From CANHVK01 sp044232905 (GTDB taxonomy: Bacteria; Bacteroidota; Bacteroidia; Flavobacteriales_D; Crocinitomicaceae): 64,000 bases of DNA. A program made the translations under genes and the position numbers. The DNA is taken from assembly GCA_044232905.1 (NCBI GenBank), contig JBIIKZ010000001.1:186001-250000 (forward strand). Reading direction: 5' to 3'. Under the pieces are notes generated by a model. That model did no database searches, had not been told where the DNA came from, and worked only from the letters and a program-made list of their open reading frames with translations. Positions 17,224 through 24,774 of the stretch are shown here, one piece after another. How positions within the stretch are numbered: position 1 is the first letter of the stretch; each line of letters starts with the position of its first letter.

Positions 17224-18336
17224 TCACAAATACTCCCAAAAATTGTCTTTGTGTATTCCTATTGTTTGTTTTGGATGGTATTTCTCCGTAAATGATTTAC
17301 TAAATTTTGCTTTTACTGTAGGATTATATTTAATCTCGTATGCTGTTAATTCATTTTCAACTACTTCAATAAAATCAATTTTTGCTTGTTGTGTATTTCT
17401 CCAATAATGGGTAGATCCATAAAACCCTTTATAATTAAGGTGCTTCATCTTTTCACTAATAAAGAAATTTTCAAACAAAGCACCAACATCTTGACGATTA
17501 TTTAAAGGGCTAAATTGTCCAATAATTGCATTTCTTATGCCATTATCGTAAAAATATATTTTAGGTTTGGAAGTTATCTCATTGCGTTGATTATTAGAAT
17601 AGGGATGTAGTCGAAAAATGACAAACACCTTTTCCAATAAATCAATATAGTTAATAACAGTCATTCGATCAACTTGTAAAATCTTGGATAACTCATTGTA
17701 CGAAACTTCACTTCCCATTTGAAGTGCAAGTGCTCGTAATAGTTTCATTAATAAATCCGGCTTTTTTATAGTAACTAATTCTAAAATATCTTGATACAAA
17801 TAACTGCTTGCCAATTGGGATAATACCTTTTGTTTCTTGGTATGGGTTACTACCTCTGGATATTGACCATAAATTAAAAATTCCTCTAATCGTTCGTATG
17901 CATTGGAAAACGTATAATGATTTCGAAGTTCTGTCCACGTTAAGGGAAACAATAAATGCTCCCATTTTCGCCCAGTTAATGGTTCATTTATCTTATTTCC
18001 TAAATCTAAGGAGGAAGATCCAGTCAGAATAAATTGTTTGCCAATAGCCGAATCTACCAACATTTTTACGGTCAACCCAATATTTTCAATTCGTTGTGCC
18101 TCATCAATTACAATGATATCATAATCCGAAACGATATTCAGTAAAAACGGTAAATTCGTATTCGAAAGATTAACTCTTGTTTGTGCATCATCCCCATTTA
18201 AAAATAAGATATTTCTTCCTTTCACAAGTTCTCGAATTAAGGTTGTTTTTCCAACTTGTCTAGGTCCCAAAACTACAAGCGCTTTCCTAAAATCTAAGTC
18301 TTCTACTAAATTTTGCTTTATTTGTCTGTCAATCAT
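17224..18336 (-). CDS. AAA_14/DUF4143 ATP-binding protein
   Basis: A 370-residue ATPase with Walker A GPRQVGKT (about residues 24-31), Walker B IIVIDEAQRI (about 74-83) and sensor LTGSSSLDLG, followed by a winged-helix-like region and a C-terminal DUF4143 nuclease-like domain with AYEIKYNP near the end. These ATPases are common in accessory regions and occur as highly variable, often duplicated genes; their cellular role is unknown. The stop lies one base from the stop of the preceding outer-membrane gene on the other strand. Its upstream region holds three phased repeats (18355-18421) that may be autoregulatory sites. Confidence 0.92.
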   Translation of the reverse strand: MIDRQIKQNLVEDLDFRKALVVLGPRQVGKTTLIRELVKGRNILFLNGDDAQTRVNLSNTNLPFLLNIVSDYDIIVIDEAQRIENIGLTVKMLVDSAIGKQFILTGSSSLDLGNKINEPLTGRKWEHLLFPLTWTELRNHYTFSNAYERLEEFLIYGQYPEVVTHTKKQKVLSQLASSYLYQDILELVTIKKPDLLMKLLRALALQMGSEVSYNELSKILQVDRMTVINYIDLLEKVFVIFRLHPYSNNQRNEITSKPKIYFYDNGIRNAIIGQFSPLNNRQDVGALFENFFISEKMKHLNYKGFYGSTHYWRNTQQAKIDFIEVVENELTAYEIKYNPTVKAKFSKSFTEKYHPKQTIGIHKDNFWEYL

Positions 18337-18354
18337 AGTACTAATTTATAAAAT

Positions 18355-18421
18355 AAAATAGTATAACCACAAAATATTATAGTTTTTTAGGGTTGTAACC
18401 ACAAAATAGTATAGTTTTTTA
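18355..18421. repeat. Phased repeats upstream of the DUF4143 ATPase
   Basis: The 11-mer AAAATAGTATA begins at 18355 and 18403, with a one-mismatch copy at 18371, so spacings are 16 and 32 bases. A longer 26-base unit (18364-18389 and 18396-18421) repeats with one mismatch. The array lies 19-85 bases before the ATPase ATG, where operators or promoter elements would be expected. Confidence 0.8.
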
Positions 18422-18457
18422 CGTTTTCTTCTGAAGTTGGATACACCTTCCCCTGCT

Positions 18458-18487
18458 GTGCTGGATTTGTAATCCGGCACTTTTTTT
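18458..18487 (+). terminator. Plus-strand terminator without an adjacent plus-strand gene
   Basis: GTGCTGGAT (18458-18466) and ATCCGGCAC (18472-18480) form a 9-bp stem with one wobble and a 5-base loop, followed by seven T. The nearest plus-strand gene upstream ends at 17222, with the opposite-strand ATPase in between. Confidence 0.8.
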
Positions 18488-18531
18488 GTTAAAAAATTTT
18501 AAAATAATTACCATGGTAAATAAAAATGTTG

Positions 18532-18539
18532 TACATTTG
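18532..18539 (+). promoter_or_regulatory. Putative -7 box (TACATTTG) for the YceI gene
   Basis: Exact TAnnTTTG match, 28 bases before the YceI ATG and after the 18458-18487 terminator. Confidence 0.5.
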
Positions 18540-18567
18540 AAATATCAACTTAAAAAAACGAAAAAAC

Positions 18568-19110
18568 ATGTCAACATTAGTTAAAACAACTTGGGCTATA
18601 GATCCAACACACTCGGAAGTAGAATTCAAAATCAAACACTTGGTTATCTCTACTGTAAAAGGAATTTTTAAAGAATTTACAGGTGCTGTAGATGTAGAAG
18701 GGGAAGACTTCACAACAGCTGAATTTCATTTTGAAGCAAACGTAGATTCTATCTTTACAAACCAAGCAGACAGAGACGCGCACTTGAAATCAGCGGATTT
18801 CTTTGATGTTGCGAACTACCAAAAAATTTCTTTTACATCCACAGAGGTTACTAAAAAATCAAACGATACGTATACAATTACTGGTGACTTAACAGTTAGA
18901 GATATTACTAGAACTGTTCATTTAACAGCTGATTTTGGTGGTGTTGCTTCAGATCCTTACGGAAATGTAAAAGCTGGTTTCGAAATTACAGGTGCAATTA
19001 ACCGTAAAGATTTTGGGTTAACTTTCCACGCAGTTACGGAAGCTGGAAACATTGTTCTTGGTGAAGACATCAAATTAAACATCAACGTACAATTTGCAAA
19101 ACAAGCATAA
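18568..19110 (+). CDS. YceI family protein
   Basis: A 180-residue protein of the YceI/lipocalin-like fold that binds polyisoprenoid-type lipids in known homologues. The opening TTWAIDPTHSEVEFKIKHLVI, then GDLTVRDITRTV and GAINRKDFGLTF, are characteristic. There is no signal peptide, so this copy is predicted cytoplasmic, as for many Bacteroidota YceI proteins. It is a monocistronic gene, with its own promoter box upstream and a strong terminator downstream (19134-19161). The ligand cannot be read from the sequence. Confidence 0.93.
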   Translation: MSTLVKTTWAIDPTHSEVEFKIKHLVISTVKGIFKEFTGAVDVEGEDFTTAEFHFEANVDSIFTNQADRDAHLKSADFFDVANYQKISFTSTEVTKKSNDTYTITGDLTVRDITRTVHLTADFGGVASDPYGNVKAGFEITGAINRKDFGLTFHAVTEAGNIVLGEDIKLNINVQFAKQA

Positions 19111-19133
19111 TCTGTTTTTCCAATGAAATACTT

Positions 19134-19161
19134 AAAATCCAGCTATCTGCTGGATTTTTTT
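19134..19161 (+). terminator. Intrinsic terminator after the YceI gene
   Basis: AAAATCCAGC (19134-19143) pairs perfectly with GCTGGATTTT (19149-19158) around a TATCT loop, and the T run extends to 19161. Confidence 0.9.
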
Positions 19162-19215
19162 GTATAATCTAATTTTTGATTGACTATTAACAAAAAACAA
19201 ACTATTTTTGTTAGT

Positions 19216-19428
19216 ATGGAAATTTCTAGAAATGATATCACTTTCTTAATAGATGTTTCAAATTCAAATTCTCTAGTTGGGTTGAATCAAATACCTATAA
19301 ACTTGAAAAATGAATTTGATATGTATTTTTTTGGAAAAACATTAGTATCAATGAATAACAATACTTTTGCTTATCCGCATGATATAAAAAATTGGATTGA
19401 TTCTTTATTTTCAAAATATAAAGCATAA
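19216..19428 (+). CDS. Small protein encoded directly upstream of Fic
   Basis: A predicted 70-residue protein from the ATG at 19216 (MEISRNDITFLIDVS); an in-frame ATG at 19180 would add 12 residues but lies only 19 bases after the YceI terminator. The sequence is not recognised. It has alternating beta-like and polar stretches, ending in a probable helix (HDIKNWIDSLFSKYKA). Its stop TAA is immediately followed by the Fic ATG, so the two are almost certainly translated together. The arrangement recalls small antitoxins paired with Fic enzymes, but no S/TxxxE(G/N) inhibitory motif is present in this protein. Confidence 0.6.
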   Translation: MEISRNDITFLIDVSNSNSLVGLNQIPINLKNEFDMYFFGKTLVSMNNNTFAYPHDIKNWIDSLFSKYKA

Positions 19429-20226
19429 ATGCTTCCTGATTATTTAGTTAATTTTAATTCTATTTTAAAAGAATTTCAGGATAAATTTCCAGTTCAATCT
19501 TGGTCACCCGAATTTCGTAATTCATTAGTAAATGATTATTCCTTTTTTTCTGCGAGAATTGAAGATTCAAAATTACAATATGGCGATACTATCCGATTTT
19601 TAAACGCTGAGACAATTAGAAGTGTAAATCTACCATCTTTACTAGGGATATCAGAACATCAAAAAACATTATCAAGTTTATTAAACAATTTAGACGAATT
19701 TAATATATCAGAATTAACCATAAAGAGTATACATAAAAGTTTAATGAACAGTAAGTTCGCTTGGGATGGAGAATATAAAGCTGAACTTGTAGGACAATAT
19801 AGAAATTTTCCAACAGTAGGTTCAAGATTGCCTTTTTTTGAAAATAAACAGTATGCTCCACATTATAATTTAGAAATAATTATGGCTTCATACATCGATA
19901 TGTTTAAAGCTAGATTTAACGATGTAGATAATTCATTAGTAGGAAAACATATTATTTCACGAATTGCATACTTTCATAATAAATTTTTAAACGAAATCCA
20001 CCCTTTTGCAGATGGAAACGGAAGGGTATGCAGAATAATTATAGGAGCTGTTTTAATGAAAAACAATTGTCCTCCAATTTTCCCAAAGATTTTAGACCAG
20101 GAAAGTCAACTTGAATATATTTCAACCATCATTGAATGTGAAAAAATGAACTCCGATAATCCTTTAATTACCTACTTAGCAAAAGGGATGTCAGAATATA
20201 TGACAGAAAAAATTAAATCATTTTAA
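19429..20226 (+). CDS. Fic family protein (predicted AMP transferase)
   Basis: A 265-residue protein with the complete Fic active-site motif HPFADGNGRVCR (residues 191-202): His191 is the base, and the Gly/Asn/Gly/Arg residues bind the phosphates. Fic enzymes transfer AMP, or rarely other groups, from a nucleotide to a target hydroxyl. Near the N-terminus FSARIEDSK (Ser41...Glu45) sits where class II Fic proteins carry their autoinhibitory S/TxxxE(G/N) helix; here the last position is Asp46. GQYRNFPTVGS matches the family's conserved beta-flap region. The start abuts the small ORF, and the stop shares one base with the next start. The target is unknown. Confidence 0.93.
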   Translation: MLPDYLVNFNSILKEFQDKFPVQSWSPEFRNSLVNDYSFFSARIEDSKLQYGDTIRFLNAETIRSVNLPSLLGISEHQKTLSSLLNNLDEFNISELTIKSIHKSLMNSKFAWDGEYKAELVGQYRNFPTVGSRLPFFENKQYAPHYNLEIIMASYIDMFKARFNDVDNSLVGKHIISRIAYFHNKFLNEIHPFADGNGRVCRIIIGAVLMKNNCPPIFPKILDQESQLEYISTIIECEKMNSDNPLITYLAKGMSEYMTEKIKSF

Positions 20227-21254
20227 TGCACCTAATCTCCAAAAAGAAACTCATCTACCCTATTTCGGACTTACTGCGAAAGTACCTCCGTCAATATGGT
20301 CGGGATGTAAAAACATCGCTTAAATATTCCGAATTAATGGAATATGAAAATTTCATCAATGTCTATGATCGTGATGGAAATAATACGTTTTGGATTACCG
20401 TTATTTATAACCACGACGTCGCTAACGAAATCAATGAAAAACTGAAACATGTCTATGCGATTCTTAAAGCTGCTGGAGATGTTTCGGTAATCAATCACTT
20501 GTACATCGATCGCATCGACTTCTGTTTATTCGCTAACACCGGACCATTTCGTGTACGTGTCGTGAATCGACTAAACGATAACTTCGATTATTTTTATGTA
20601 AAAAAAGCAGATGCTTCTCGTCTCTACGGACTCGAACTCGAACATTTACTCTCCCCGAATCACATTAGTTATTTTGTCAACGATGAAACACTGATTGAAG
20701 AACATATCATTGGTATTCCAGCAGATCAATTCTTAACCAAAAACAATACCGTTCACCAAAACTTCGAAGAAACGCGTTTAGCGAAAGAGTTTGTAAAATT
20801 TAACGAACGTTGTTTTGTGCGTTTATTAGGAGATATGCATTCCAGTAATTTCGTAATCGACGTTACGCCAGACTTTGAATCGACCCACTACCGCATGCGT
20901 TCCATCGATTTTGACCAACAATCCTTCGAAAAACGGAAAGCGGTTTACTTGCCACAATTTTTCAAGCAAAACCTTCCTTTTGTGGATTTAGTAAGTAAGC
21001 ACCTCACTCCACAATCGATTCAACAGTACCAACGCGAAGAACGATCCTTAATATTTAACCGTATACGTAATTCGCGGTATCAAATTCGGGATATCATACA
21101 CGTAATGACACGCGATACAATTGCCCCGCAAGAAAATATCGATCAATTAAAAGAAGAATTAGCCTTACATTATAAAAACGACGAATTTTTACGCTGCAAA
21201 ACGATGGGACATATTCTACGAATTAGTTTGAAAATTCTTATAAAAGGGAAATAA
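20226..21254 (+). CDS. Kinase-fold protein (APH-like), uncharacterised
   Basis: A 342-residue cytoplasmic protein with no recognised family name, but with a phosphotransferase-type catalytic core. LLGDMHSSNFVID (residues 200-212) matches the aminoglycoside-phosphotransferase loop GDxHxxN: Asp203 as catalytic base and Asn208 as metal ligand. SIDFD (226-230) supplies the metal-binding Asp228. Upstream, YVKKAD (124-129) could give the ATP-binding Lys and LIEEHIIGIPADQFL the hinge. The start overlaps the Fic stop by one base (TAATG). No signal or membrane segment. It precedes the cox operon by 31 bases. Substrate unknown; a protein or small-molecule kinase is an inference. Confidence 0.75.
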   Translation: MHLISKKKLIYPISDLLRKYLRQYGRDVKTSLKYSELMEYENFINVYDRDGNNTFWITVIYNHDVANEINEKLKHVYAILKAAGDVSVINHLYIDRIDFCLFANTGPFRVRVVNRLNDNFDYFYVKKADASRLYGLELEHLLSPNHISYFVNDETLIEEHIIGIPADQFLTKNNTVHQNFEETRLAKEFVKFNERCFVRLLGDMHSSNFVIDVTPDFESTHYRMRSIDFDQQSFEKRKAVYLPQFFKQNLPFVDLVSKHLTPQSIQQYQREERSLIFNRIRNSRYQIRDIIHVMTRDTIAPQENIDQLKEELALHYKNDEFLRCKTMGHILRISLKILIKGK

Positions 21255-21261
21255 AATTCCA

Positions 21262-21269
21262 TACATTTG
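21262..21269 (+). promoter_or_regulatory. Putative -7 box (TACATTTG) for the cox assembly operon
   Basis: Exact TAnnTTTG match directly after the kinase-fold gene. Initiation about 7 bases downstream would leave about 10 bases before the GTG start of ctaB, or 34 before the internal ATG at 21310. Confidence 0.5.
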
Positions 21270-21285
21270 TATAAATTTCTCAATT

Positions 21286-22188
21286 GTGAACCACACCCTA
21301 GAAGAAAAAATGAGTTGGAAAGATAAACTAAAATCCTATTTAGTTTTTACAAAATTTAGACTTTCTGCGCTCGTAGTTATTTCTGCATTATCCGGTTACT
21401 TATTTGTTGTTTTCCGAGACGGAACTACGGTTAATAGTAGCGTCGTGTGGTTGTTAATGGTAGGTGGATCACTTGTCACCGCTGCATCTAATGGTTCCAA
21501 CCAAATCTGGGAAAAAGAAATTGATATCTTAATGAAACGTACGCAAGGTCGCCCTTTACCACAAGGTAAGATGAGCGTTCGTGAAGCTTATATCGTAGTA
21601 TCAGTCTGTTTGATTATTGGAACATATCTTTTATACCGAATTAATTTGCTATGTGCAATTTTAGGTTTTGCAGCCTATGTTTCCTATGTATTCATTTATA
21701 CACCGATGAAACGTGTTTCTCCATGGGCAGTTTTTGTTGGCGCATTTCCCGGTGCAATTCCTCCAATGTTAGGTGCAATTGCACATACCAATGCATTTGG
21801 GATGGAACCAGGAGTATTATTCTTCATCCAATTTGTTTGGCAATTCCCGCACTTTTGGGCAATTGCCTGGGTATCCTTCGACGATTACAAAGCCGGTGGA
21901 TTTTCACTACTACCCTCCAAATTTGGAAAATCTAAAAATTCCGCCTACCAAATAACGATGTATTCCTTATTTCTAATCCCATTTACACTCTTGCCTTGGG
22001 TGCTTGGATGGGCTGGATCTGCTACATTGGTGATTGGCACTATCCTAGGAGCTTGGTTCTTCTGGTATTCCTTCCGTTTATTATTAAGTTGTGACGACAA
22101 AGACGCACGTAAATTGATGTTCGCATCGTTTTTTTACTTGCCTTTAGTCCAGTTTTTATACGTTTTTGATTATTTACCTAAAAAATAG
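21286..22188 (+). CDS. ctaB: Protoheme IX farnesyltransferase (heme O synthase)
   Basis: A 300-residue integral membrane prenyltransferase that adds a farnesyl group to heme b, giving heme O for the terminal oxidase. The UbiA-type prenyl-diphosphate site is NQIWEKEIDILMKRTQGRPLP (begins near residue 73), and the second acidic motif SFDDYKAGGFSLLP is also present; there are eight to nine membrane segments. The upstream GTG (21286) gives 300 residues and ATG at 21310 gives 292; the latter fits better the predicted transcript start. It heads the oxidase operon. No cox subunit I or II gene is in the window. Confidence 0.95.
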   Translation: MNHTLEEKMSWKDKLKSYLVFTKFRLSALVVISALSGYLFVVFRDGTTVNSSVVWLLMVGGSLVTAASNGSNQIWEKEIDILMKRTQGRPLPQGKMSVREAYIVVSVCLIIGTYLLYRINLLCAILGFAAYVSYVFIYTPMKRVSPWAVFVGAFPGAIPPMLGAIAHTNAFGMEPGVLFFIQFVWQFPHFWAIAWVSFDDYKAGGFSLLPSKFGKSKNSAYQITMYSLFLIPFTLLPWVLGWAGSATLVIGTILGAWFFWYSFRLLLSCDDKDARKLMFASFFYLPLVQFLYVFDYLPKK

Positions 22189-22193
22189 TTGTT

Positions 22194-23297
22194 ATGCGCA
22201 GAGATTATAGTGACGAATTGAATCCCGAAGTAAGGGAGAAAATGAAAAAAAATCTAGTCTACCTTGGAATTTTCAGTGTAGTAATGATTTTTGCAGGATT
22301 TACATCCGCATATATCGTATCTATGGGAGATACGTTTTGGGTAAAATATCCACTACCAACTGGATTTTGGATTAGTACCACTTTAATTATTATAAGCAGT
22401 CTTTTTTACCATTTTGCCTGTAAAAATGCGCAAAAACAACAGGTATCTACTGCGCGTTTACTCATGTTACTTACCCTAATTTTTGGGATTGGATTTTCTG
22501 TTTTCCAATTTGTTGGATATAAGCAGTTAATAAAAGACGGTGCTGCTGGTGTAAGTCCAATATTTGTGGTAGATGGTCGTTATGGTGAATACTTTGAAAT
22601 TAAATACCAAGGTAAAGCCATCGATGTAAATGGCAACGACTATCTATTAGCAGGTAAAAAAATGACGGATGAACAGTTAACTACTTTACAAGCTTTTGTT
22701 AAACCTTTTGAAACTTCAGCGGATATTAAAGGATATACGATACATGCTTTAAACCCAAACTTTGAATTATTCTACCAAAAAGAAAAAGTAACTATCCAAG
22801 GCGGTAAATTAGTCAATACAAAAGGGTTGATTCTGCAATATACCGACATGCGACGTTTACAAAGTTTAGCTTGGAATATTCGCGATTCCCGTGGTGATTT
22901 CTTTCACAAAGGAAAACTAGGAAAAGATTTTCATGTGTACTATAAAGGCAAAGAACTACAATATAAAAATAGAGCCTTAATGTTAGGGAAAAGACGTTTG
23001 TCACCACCTTTACAATTGAAAGCAAACCAAACACGCGATTTATCGACCTCTTATTTATACATCATCACTATCCTCCACTTATTACACATTTTAGGAACAA
23101 GCATTTACCTACTAAAAATGGTAGTAAAAAGCTTCAAAGTAAAGGCTTGGGGCGTAATCGAAGTTGGTGAAGAACAAGTGAAAGCACAGAAAGCATATGA
23201 AAAATATGTTTTAAGTTTACGATTGGGTGCGATATTCTGGCACTTTTTAGGCGTACTATGGATTTATCTACTCATATTTCTTCTTTATATTCATTAA
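22194..23297 (+). CDS. Cytochrome c oxidase subunit III, first paralogue, with large insertion
   Basis: A 367-residue subunit III with five membrane helices (about 21-42, 57-75, 88-107, 284-309 and 343-366). LGAIFWHFLGVLWIYL near the C-terminus is the family's signature. Between helices three and four lies a soluble insertion of roughly 160 residues (about 119-283), rich in Lys, Tyr and Gly. Flavobacterial first-paralogue subunits that I know are near 200 residues and lack it (from memory, unchecked). It follows ctaB by 5 bases and belongs to the same operon. The subunit stabilises the oxidase core and proton-uptake path. Confidence 0.88.
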   Translation: MRRDYSDELNPEVREKMKKNLVYLGIFSVVMIFAGFTSAYIVSMGDTFWVKYPLPTGFWISTTLIIISSLFYHFACKNAQKQQVSTARLLMLLTLIFGIGFSVFQFVGYKQLIKDGAAGVSPIFVVDGRYGEYFEIKYQGKAIDVNGNDYLLAGKKMTDEQLTTLQAFVKPFETSADIKGYTIHALNPNFELFYQKEKVTIQGGKLVNTKGLILQYTDMRRLQSLAWNIRDSRGDFFHKGKLGKDFHVYYKGKELQYKNRALMLGKRRLSPPLQLKANQTRDLSTSYLYIITILHLLHILGTSIYLLKMVVKSFKVKAWGVIEVGEEQVKAQKAYEKYVLSLRLGAIFWHFLGVLWIYLLIFLLYIH

Positions 23298-23360
23298 AAA
23301 TTAAGCCTAAATCATTCATTTATTATTTTTATTCCTTAAACTTGCAAAAAAAAATATAGA

Positions 23361-24383
23361 ATGTCAAATCACAACGAAACTCAAACTGATTCTGCTACCG
23401 TTTGGGGCGGTAAAGTTTCTCCTTTTAGAACTAGTTACGGAAAATTAATGATGTGGTTCTTCCTTGTGTCGGATGCGCTAACATTTAGTGGATTGTTAAT
23501 TTCTTATGGTTTTACGAGACACTCTTGTCAATCTGCATGGCCAATTGGGGAAGAAACGTTTAACTCCTTACCATTTTTAGGACATGGTTACCCATTATTA
23601 TATGTTGCTTTAATGACCTTCATTTTGATCGTTTCTTCGGTAACGATGGTTTTAGCGGTAGAAGCTGGACATAGAATGGATAAAAAAGGTGTTCAAAAAT
23701 GGATGTTAGCTACTATCATAGGTGGTTTATTCTTCGTTGGTTCTCAAGCATGGGAATGGTATCACTTTATTCATGGTTCTGAATTTGGAAAAATTGAATT
23801 AGCAGATGGTTCTAAAGCGATCGTTAAAGGTCACTTTGGAGAAATCAAAGATTTCACTGTGGTAGAAGCTGGTAAACACCACCACAAAGGAGCTGTAATC
23901 AAAGAAGATTTATTACACGAATTTCATCATGCAATCGAACATGGTAAATTAAAAAATGATACTATTACCTTACACGATGGTTCAAAAGCATTGGTTCACC
24001 GTGCAAAAGATGAGCATGTAGTGTTAGTGATTAAAGAAGACGGTTTAAAATATAAAACAGGGAAACGAATTGAAAAAGGTGCAGACAAAATATACCACGA
24101 AGTTATTAATAGTGGAACTCCTCACCGTGTAATTTATGGTGCAAACCTTAAAGTGAACGAATATGGACCAACGCAATATGCACAATTCTTCTTCTTTATT
24201 ACTGGATTCCACGGATTCCACGTATTCTCTGGAGTTGTGTTTAACTTCTTAATTTACTTGAAAGTAGTAGAAGGTCGTTACCACCGAAGAGGTCACTATG
24301 AAATGGTTGAAAAAACTGGTTTATATTGGCACTTTGTCGACTTAGTTTGGGTATTCGTATTTACATTCTTCTACTTAGTTTAA
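23361..24383 (+). CDS. Cytochrome c oxidase subunit III, second paralogue
   Basis: A 340-residue subunit III with helices around 29-51, 79-102, 113-135, 273-298 and 316-339. Signatures SYGKLMMWFFLVSDALTFSG, FITGFHGFHVFSG and GLYWHFVDLVWVFVF identify it. A soluble insertion of about 130 residues (140-270) is histidine-rich (GKHHHKG, HEFHHAIEH) and repeats an ADGSKAIV/HDGSKALV element. Second-paralogue subunits of Flavobacteriia generally carry a comparable insertion. It is preceded by a 63-base spacer that may hold a secondary promoter (TAAACTTG near the end), and is followed by subunit IV after 20 bases. Confidence 0.92.
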   Translation: MSNHNETQTDSATVWGGKVSPFRTSYGKLMMWFFLVSDALTFSGLLISYGFTRHSCQSAWPIGEETFNSLPFLGHGYPLLYVALMTFILIVSSVTMVLAVEAGHRMDKKGVQKWMLATIIGGLFFVGSQAWEWYHFIHGSEFGKIELADGSKAIVKGHFGEIKDFTVVEAGKHHHKGAVIKEDLLHEFHHAIEHGKLKNDTITLHDGSKALVHRAKDEHVVLVIKEDGLKYKTGKRIEKGADKIYHEVINSGTPHRVIYGANLKVNEYGPTQYAQFFFFITGFHGFHVFSGVVFNFLIYLKVVEGRYHRRGHYEMVEKTGLYWHFVDLVWVFVFTFFYLV

Positions 24384-24403
24384 TCTTATAAAATATATCT
24401 GTT

Positions 24404-24772
24404 ATGGAAAGAGATGATATTATTGAATACTCATTAGATACACACCACGACGAAGCAGCTGGAATAGAACTTCGTAAAAAGATTTGGAAAGTAACTGCGT
24501 TATTAACAATTATTACAATTGTTGAGGTTGCATTGGGTGCATTTATAAAACAAAGTAGTACACTTTGGGAATTGGTAAAATGGTCCTTCGTGGCTTTGAC
24601 ATTAGTAAAAGCAGCATATATCGTACTTATATTTATGCACTTAGGGGATGAGAAAAAAACACTTAAATATGTGATCTTACTTCCTTACTTCGTGTTTATT
24701 GTGTATTTAATTTTTATTCTTCTTACAGAAGGTAACGCAGTTAGTGAAGCCTTGAAAGCAATTGGATTCTAA
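24404..24772 (+). CDS. Cytochrome c oxidase subunit IV-type protein
   Basis: A 122-residue membrane protein with three helices (about 29-48, 58-78 and 85-108). IFMHLGDEKKTLKYVILLPY is the conserved motif of prokaryotic cytochrome C oxidase subunit IV. It is a small structural subunit, in the expected place after subunit III. Its stop is followed after two bases by the next start. Confidence 0.9.
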   Translation: MERDDIIEYSLDTHHDEAAGIELRKKIWKVTALLTIITIVEVALGAFIKQSSTLWELVKWSFVALTLVKAAYIVLIFMHLGDEKKTLKYVILLPYFVFIVYLIFILLTEGNAVSEALKAIGF

Positions 24773-24774
24773 AA

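Noticed and set aside
17224..18336. DUF4143 ATPase as a transposase
   Set aside because: Walker motifs and the DUF4143 layout fit AAA_14 ATPases; no terminal inverted repeats or target-site duplications were found.
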